Origin: Golubevia sp. BC0850
Lineage: Eukaryota > Basidiomycota > Exobasidiomycetes > Golubeviales > Golubeviaceae
Reading direction: 5' to 3'
DNA: 64,000 nt
Assembly (NCBI GenBank): GCA_012976225.1
Contig: JAAVVG010000005.1
Span: 1-64,000, forward strand
Shown here: positions 57,902 through 64,000 of the stretch, piece after piece
Layout: each line of letters begins with the position of its first letter
Numbering within the stretch: the stretch's first letter is position 1
Translations under genes and position numbers: made by a program
The notes under the pieces: generated by a model
Told to the model about the DNA's origin: nothing
The model's input: only the letters and a program-made list of their open reading frames with translations
Databases searched by the model: none

Positions 57902-60900
57902 TCAAGATTGGGAGTCTTTGATAGTCCATGAAGAAGTAGGGAAGAGACTGACTTGTCCTTCGCGACCTTTCTGAACCTCGATGACCCCCATCGACCTGGA
58001 GGCTTCCATGGCTTCCCTGACTTCTTCAGGCCTGAACTGTGTATGGAGACGAGCAGAAACGTGAGACTGCGAGAAAGATGGGTAATATGGGGTCAGTAAC
58101 GGAATCGAGAAAGAGGAAGGGTTTCAGCACTTCTCAGTCCGTCGCAAATAGACTTTCCCCATGCCTTCGACATGCTCACCAAAAGGATTCCAGGTCTTGC
58201 AAAAATTAGCGACAGAACGGTCTGGACAGCGTCTTGCCAGCCTAGAGTAACTGCTTCACCCTCTAAGTCCAGCCAAGAGCGCGGTAAAGCATAGGCGGAA
58301 TTGGGAAGTCGAATGATCCAGGACTTCAAAAACTTAAAAGAGATCAGTAGTGGGTTTCCATTCGAGTCAGAACCTTCGTAGAAAGCCAGTGGGCGAGAGC
58401 CAGATGTGACTCTCTCGAGGAGTGAAGAGATAAGAGTAGCCTTGCCTGGATTGGAAAGCTGTTCAAGGCGAGGAGAGGGGGGGGGATCATTCAACAGTTT
58501 CGCTTCGCCTTCTTGATGGCTGGTATTGCAGAGAACTGATCATGCTGTTGAACTACCAACGCGCCTGAGCTCTCAGATCACTTACCTCGAATTGTTGAAG
58601 GCTGATTCCTTGTTCTCCAGCAGTCTCGAGAGCCTCTCTCAATCTGGTCAGGAGCTCAACCTCAAATTTGACCTTCGTCTTCTTCTTTGGCTTCTCCAGT
58701 TCTTTCCATTCTTCAGTCACCATTTCAGAGAGGCGATCAAAGTCGGGTCCAGATTTTTGGATCCAACCAAGAACTGAGGGAGCAGCGGGTGGGGAGACAA
58801 TTGATGGGGACGAGGACATCGCAGCAACGGCTTCCCGCTGATTAGAGCGGAGGATGATTGGTAGCTCGCTAGTTTGATCGGCTGTGAGATTAAAGAGTCG
58901 GAGAATGGGAGGATAGAAAGGGACAAGAGGGGTGGGGAGGGGGGGGCGTTATTCGAAATGTTCAGCGAGAAAAAGCGATCTTCTGCTTGGACTTACTCAT
59001 AGACCTAGTGTTGATGTGGTATCCATCCAAATTCGGTTCAAGATCACGAGGATCAAAAGCACAAGAGACTTGTCCTTTCCTGACCATTTCCAGCAGTGCA
59101 GCGGCTTGAAGATCGTCGATGTCTGGACCAACGATGAGAGTCGTCTGCTCCTCCAACCTCGTCTCGAGGTCTCTCTTGGTTGACTCGATCCTTGTGAGAA
59201 TCTGCTTGCGAAACAGATCTTCAGTCGCCAGGGTCGAATCGGAAACCTCGAAGTTACGCCCTGGTAGACGACGGTGGGTCGAACTACCACCTTTCTGCTG
59301 AATCGTTCCGTCTTCCAGCATCTTCTCCGTTGTAGACACGACTAGGTCCTCTCCAACCTGTTCGATCAATTCATTAGCTGCTTCTTCGCTATAACGGGCG
59401 TCTTCAGATTGTAGGATCATCTTGATGACGTTCTTGACTTGCCTTTCTTGAGGAGAAGCTGGAGCGATAGCTGCCGAAGATGGAGTAGAAAGCTCCATGC
59501 AGAAGGCGGAGTCGGCCATGTACTGGTAACGGCTGGCCATTGAGTTGTTGGTAGCCTGCTTGAACACGTACTCCCAAGTCAGCTCGGGAGGGGGAACAGA
59601 GAAGTCCCAGTAGGCCCCCTCATTCTCCCAACGAGGTAGAGACTCTGCGACGCTCTTCTTCATCGCAGCTTCAGCGATGTCCTTTCTGACATGCTTTCGG
59701 AAAAAGTTGAGGTGAGTTTGAAGGGAGAATTCAGTTGGACTCAGAGGGTCTGGATCCGGAAGTTGATTGGTTCCACGATGCTTTCTCCAGATCTTGACCC
59801 ATTGGCTCTGGAGGTTTTCTAGGTAAGCTTCTTCTCCGGCTTGCTTGGAAAGGGTGTCGAAACGTCTCTTAAAAGAAGCAAGATTCGAATTCGGGAAGTA
59901 ATCGGCGAGCACTTGGCGAAGCGCTGCCCAGTTGGAAGCTGTAGCCTGTCTCTCCTCGTCTCGAGCTCTGAGGATGACGCAGGAATCGTGAAGGATATCA
60001 TCGAGTTCCGGTGTCCACTCGAACTTGTTACGCTTTTTTGACTTAGAAGGATCTTTCTTCCTCTTCTCCTTTTCCTCCAGAGCGAGCTTGCGAGCATCTT
60101 CTCGAGCAGAGCTCTTGTGCTTGTCCGTGGTGAGATCGTCGATGACGTCACAGAAGATTTCGACCAGCTCATCTCCAGAAAGATCCGTAGCTCCCTTGAC
60201 GAAATCAGAATAGACCTTCTTGATCGCCTCTCTGATGGTACTGCTCTCATCTGCAGTAACATCACGCAGGGTGAATGCAGCTTCGATAGCTTCGTTCCAA
60301 GCAGCATCTCTCGCTTCCTTAGCGGCAGCGGCTCTCTTCTTTGCGGCCTTCAAGGCCTTCCTCTGAGCTTTCTCTTCGAGCTCTTCCAGTTCAGCGGGAT
60401 TTCCATCGAGAGGAGGTGGCGGAGAAGATTCGGCGTCTCGAGGAGCTCTTCCGTCTACCTTTCCGTCGAGGAAGCGCTTGATCGTGCTCTTGGAAGCGAC
60501 ACAGCCATCAGCGATACGCTGCAGCGTCCTAGGTTGTTCCAGCAATTGAGCGGCAGATCCTTCACGGAGGCAGCGTTGGATGTAAGAGACCTGGATTCCG
60601 TAGAGCTTCTTCACTCCCCACGCTCCTTTGGCCTGTTTGGCTCTCAAGAAGTCGTGGGTCGTTGAGAGCTCAGCTTCTTGCTCTGGAGTGAGTTTGTTTC
60701 CTCTAGCAGTTTGCATATGCTTCCAGAATTGCCTAGCCTCCTGGCTATCGGTGACTGGGACTTGACCAACGTAGAGGAAACCGCTGAAGCGTCGAAACGT
60801 CATGACCGGCACTTGATCCATCGAAAAGCGCCACGAATGAGGGTTTGAGACGCCAGCTCCATCCCCTTCTCCATCTTCCTGGAACGTGGAGACCTCCGAA

Positions 60901-63900
60901 CGAGTAGCTAGCTTGAGATGGCAGAGCTGGTTCATTAGCTCGTTGACCGCGGATTCTCCTCTATCTCGATCCAGAGCGAAGAGGACTGCAGGAGGTTGAA
61001 GATCGACAGGCCAAAGTCTGCGATGAGGATCTCTGAGCGTCTCCGCCAGGACTTTGCTAGTAGGCATCTTCGGGCAGACGAACTGGACTGCGACATGGAG
61101 TGGACACTCTGACCAGAAGTAGCTGACGTCGACGATGCCTTCCTCTTGAGAAAGAACGGGAGGAGCCGCCGAGTCGATGAGCTTCATGACCTCTAGGTGG
61201 AAGCTCTTGAGGCGACCCAGAGGACCAGTGATGTGACCTCTTGCTTGTGAAGCGATTGGAAGTAGCTGGGATAGACCTTCCGTGATCGAAGAGTCGTTCA
61301 GTAGTCCCTCTAGGCTCTCGGCATCCTTGATCCTATTCTTCAATCCTCTCAAGCTCCCAGGAGCGAAAGTTGCATCTTGGGGAGCTCTCCACGTTTTCGA
61401 AATTTGAGCTTTCTTGCAAGCCTCCTTGATCAATCCTGCATCGGCTCCAGGGATTGACCAAATGATTCCCGTCTGTTGAGCTCCGGATGCGTTGGGCTCA
61501 ACGTCGATCACCATCTTTCTTAGCTTTCCCTCCGAGATCATCTCGTCCAAGAGAGAAGAACGGGTCTTCTGATCCGACATGAATCCGAATCCTTCTCCTT
61601 CCTGGTCGACGTCGGCATTCTTCTGGATGAAGTCTTTGAAGCGGACGAAGAGGCTAGACTCTTCGCAGACTCCATCTATCGCCTTGAAGAAGTGATCCAA
61701 AAGCAACAAGCGACGAGCACGGGTGATGTTGAAGCCCGTTCTCGGCTTGTTCTTGACGGGACGAGCGTTGGGGTTCGCAGCAGCTGATTTGACGACACTG
61801 GGAGGAGGCATCGAGACTCGATCTGCGTCTTCTTTGGCAGTCGAAACTGCAACAGAGTCCTCATCTTCCAAACCTTCTGCTTCATCTTGATCCATGTCTT
61901 CGACTCCATCATCCTCTTGAGGTGTGCGAGACTTGGCCAAGGCAGATCCAGATCGAAGCGGAGTTGCTTTGGCGGCGCTTGAGGTAGGAGGAGTCGAAGC
62001 AGATTGAGGTTTGCCTCTCGATCTCTTCAGAGGACGTATTGCAGAGTCTGAAGCGGCGGTTTCTTCTGCAGAGTTGCCAGAGGCACGCCGTTTGGGTTTG
62101 TATGGAGTCTCGATGACCAGAGTAAAGCTATGCCTTGATGATCCAAGAGCTTCGTCGGCTTCGTCTTCCGATCCCATGATCTCATCGTCCACCTCCGGCT
62201 CTGGTCTAGAAGCGACCGAGAGAGCCAAGGAATCAGCTTCGACTTCGGCTCCGGACTCGTCAACTGAAGCATCAACGTAAGGAATTGAAGGAGTGGCCTT
62301 TCGTTTCTTGCTACTCGAAGGCTCCCCACTTCTCCCTTTCCCTTTCTTCTTCTCCTTCTCCGGCTCCTGCTTCTTTGCCTTTGCTTTCTCCTTCTTTGTA
62401 GGAGGTCTTAGATGTTTAGCAACCTTTTCTCCAGTTACAGGATCTCTAGGAATCTTGGGTCTACCGATCGGTCCTTTCGATTTCGCTGCACCACCAGCTT
62501 TGTCGTGAGCAAATCGACCTTCTCTGATCTCTTCCAATCCCTTCAACAGATCTCCCTCATCTAGGTAGAACTCAGTAGAATCGTGATTAGGGAAACCTTT
62601 GATTGCTTGTAGATCGATGAGACTGCCTTCAGGTCTGATTACCTCTGCTAAACCAAGTTGTTGAAGAGTTTGATAAGTGTGAAAGCGGATGAACTTGAGT
62701 CTACCTTTCTGTTCCATATGATTTCCGATTCCAGTGTCTGAGAGATGAGGCAAGACTACTTTGTTCGACTTCTCAGAAGCGAGGTAGTCTAGGAATCTTC
62801 TGATTTGAAGGCTGCCGTGAAATCTTTCCTTGATCCCCTGTATGAGGCGAGCAATCGAGAAAGGTGCAGAGACAAAGTGAGATTCAGGGAGTAGAAAGTA
62901 TAGGCAAGAACAAGCAGAGATCTGGGAAGCTCTCTCTCTTTCTTTTCATAGCCACTTACGTTCAAGACTGCTCCTTCAGGGTCTGAGGACGCGACATGCT
63001 CCAAGAGCTGACGATCTAGAGTGGCTTCCATTGCTAGAACTGGTTCTGTAAGAGATAAAGATCGAGCAATACCAGCTGTCGGGTCGATGGAAAGGAAAGA
63101 GAGCGTGCCGTCAGAGAGAGGCTGGCGATTCGAAGACGCATACATTCGCCGTTTCTGTTGCGAGAGGAGCAGAGGAGCCCAAGGGAATTCACCAATGATA
63201 GCCATCACACTTTCCGACTCGGCTTGCTGATAGCTTTCAAGCAAACTCTTCCCCAATTCGGTCAAAGAAACCGATTTGAAGAGCTTTCCGCTTGAATCTT
63301 GAATGCAGCCTGTCTTGAGGTACCCATCTCGAACGTACTCTCCTGCCAGGTTCATAATTTTACGACCTCTCGCCTTATGCATAGCTGGAAATCCCTGAGG
63401 ACAAGGGGCAGTTAGAGAAGAAAAGGTCAGCAAAGAAAGCTAATGATCTCCCATCTCCTGTTTGCTCGAGGATGACGCAGGAGATGTACTTACTGCTCTA
63501 GCAATCAGATGAAGCCTAACACAAATTCCGTCCTTAGCTAATTCAACCAATCTCAACACTCTGAGCTTCATGAGATTCCTATTCATCGTCCAAAGGAAGT
63601 TTTCTTCGGATTCACTTAGATTTTCAGCGACTTGAGGTCTATGTTTAGCAAAGTCTTCACGATCTTCCAGTACAACATAGTCCTCTTTTGAAACCTGATT
63701 CTCTTGATCGTCTCCTGGAAGGTAAGCGGACATGGCAGCTCCAGTCTTGGTATTCTTCGAGATCCCACGTCCGAATCCAGCCTTAATCTTTTCCTTTTCT
63801 TTCCCTTTCCCTTTCCCTTTCGGTTGAAGTGTATTGGATTCATCTTCATCTCCGTCATCGAAATCTTCATCTTCATCTTCGTCCTCACTGTCCTCCTTCA

Positions 63901-64000
63901 TTCCGTCTTCGAGGTCAAGAAACTTGACCTTGGTTGGTAATCGTAAGAAGCCCAAAGAAGGTTTCGACGATCCTTCCCCATCTACCTCGCCTTCTCCTCC
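57902..64000 (-). CDS. TFC3: TFC3, TFIIIC B-block-binding subunit, 5' partial (over 1,900 aa)
   Basis: Largest subunit of the RNA polymerase III factor TFIIIC, which binds the tRNA B box. Exons seen: 64000-63494 (continues off the right edge), 63394-62960, 62837-58997, 58881-58586, about 58515-58180 and 58036-57902. The B-block winged-helix region is at GFPAMHKARGRKIMNLAGEY. Later parts show RARRLLLLDHFFKAIDG, GAWGVKKLYGIQVSYIQRCL, an Ala/Lys coiled region (QRKALKAAKKRAAAAKEARD), the Myb-like FEWTPELDDILHDSCVILRA with LASFKRRFDTLSKQAG, and the C-terminal winged helix SWLDLEGEAVTLGW, IFARPGILLFRPEEVREAME. The join between 58586 and about 58515 does not keep frame with any GT/AG pair I can find, so that boundary is unset. 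The true N-terminus is outside the window. Confidence 0.85.

Overview
This window is the left end of a fungal chromosome. It opens with about 100 bases of CCCTAA telomere repeat (C-strand first, so the chromosome runs to the right). It then passes through roughly 9 kb of sparse, mosaic subtelomere and from 9.2 kb on becomes a gene-dense arm. Genes are split by short spliceosomal introns (about 50-350 nt; donors mostly GTGAGT or GTAAGT) and are packed head-to-head and tail-to-tail with small gaps. The gene set (pentafunctional AROM, TFIIIC B-block subunit, Qb-SNARE Vti1, bZIP-DUF3425 factor, GH92 mannosidase, fungal PD-(D/E)XK protein) says fungus. The intron density and Ser/Gln-rich low-complexity style suggest a basidiomycete, but the lineage is an inference and no rRNA or marker gene here settles it.

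Subtelomere (1-9192): telomere; a tiny two-exon gene for a 65-residue His/Gln/Gly/Cys protein; a two-exon hypothetical gene on the minus strand; short tandem repeats; a fossil gag-like fragment of an LTR retrotransposon; a decayed piece of an ABCA-type ABC transporter; and an intact four-exon gene for a restriction-endonuclease-fold (PD-(D/E)XK-like) protein.

Arm, first half (9193-35921): cytosolic LysM protein; bZIP-DUF3425 transcription factor; mitochondrial-type cysteine synthase; SMG6/EST1-type nonsense-mediated decay endonuclease with a complete PIN domain; COQ6 ubiquinone monooxygenase; a basic disordered protein of unknown function; box C/D snoRNP assembly factor BCD1; secreted GH92 alpha-mannosidase; DUF1275 membrane protein.

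Arm, second half (36206-64000): Bax-inhibitor family protein; SNARE VTI1; ER-lumenal DnaJ/TPR co-chaperone (P58IPK type); NOP53 and a ZCCHC9-like zinc-knuckle protein in a divergent pair; SmD3; AROM (ARO1); RSM1/ZC3HC1-type zinc finger protein; and TFC3, whose 5' end lies beyond the right edge of the window.

Most of the arm is housekeeping: ribosome and RNP biogenesis (BCD1, NOP53, ZCCHC9, SmD3, TFC3), mRNA decay (SMG6), ER and vesicle traffic (DNAJC3, VTI1, BXI1) and core metabolism (AROM, cysteine synthase, COQ6). I see no clear undescribed multi-gene system. The least ordinary content is telomere-proximal: the tiny Cys/Gly gene, the orphan gene beside it, the ABC relic joined to unrelated sequence, and the PD-(D/E)XK gene. 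Exon boundaries given here were set by eye from GT/AG sites and reading-frame continuity; every spliced model listed as CDS keeps frame end to end unless stated.
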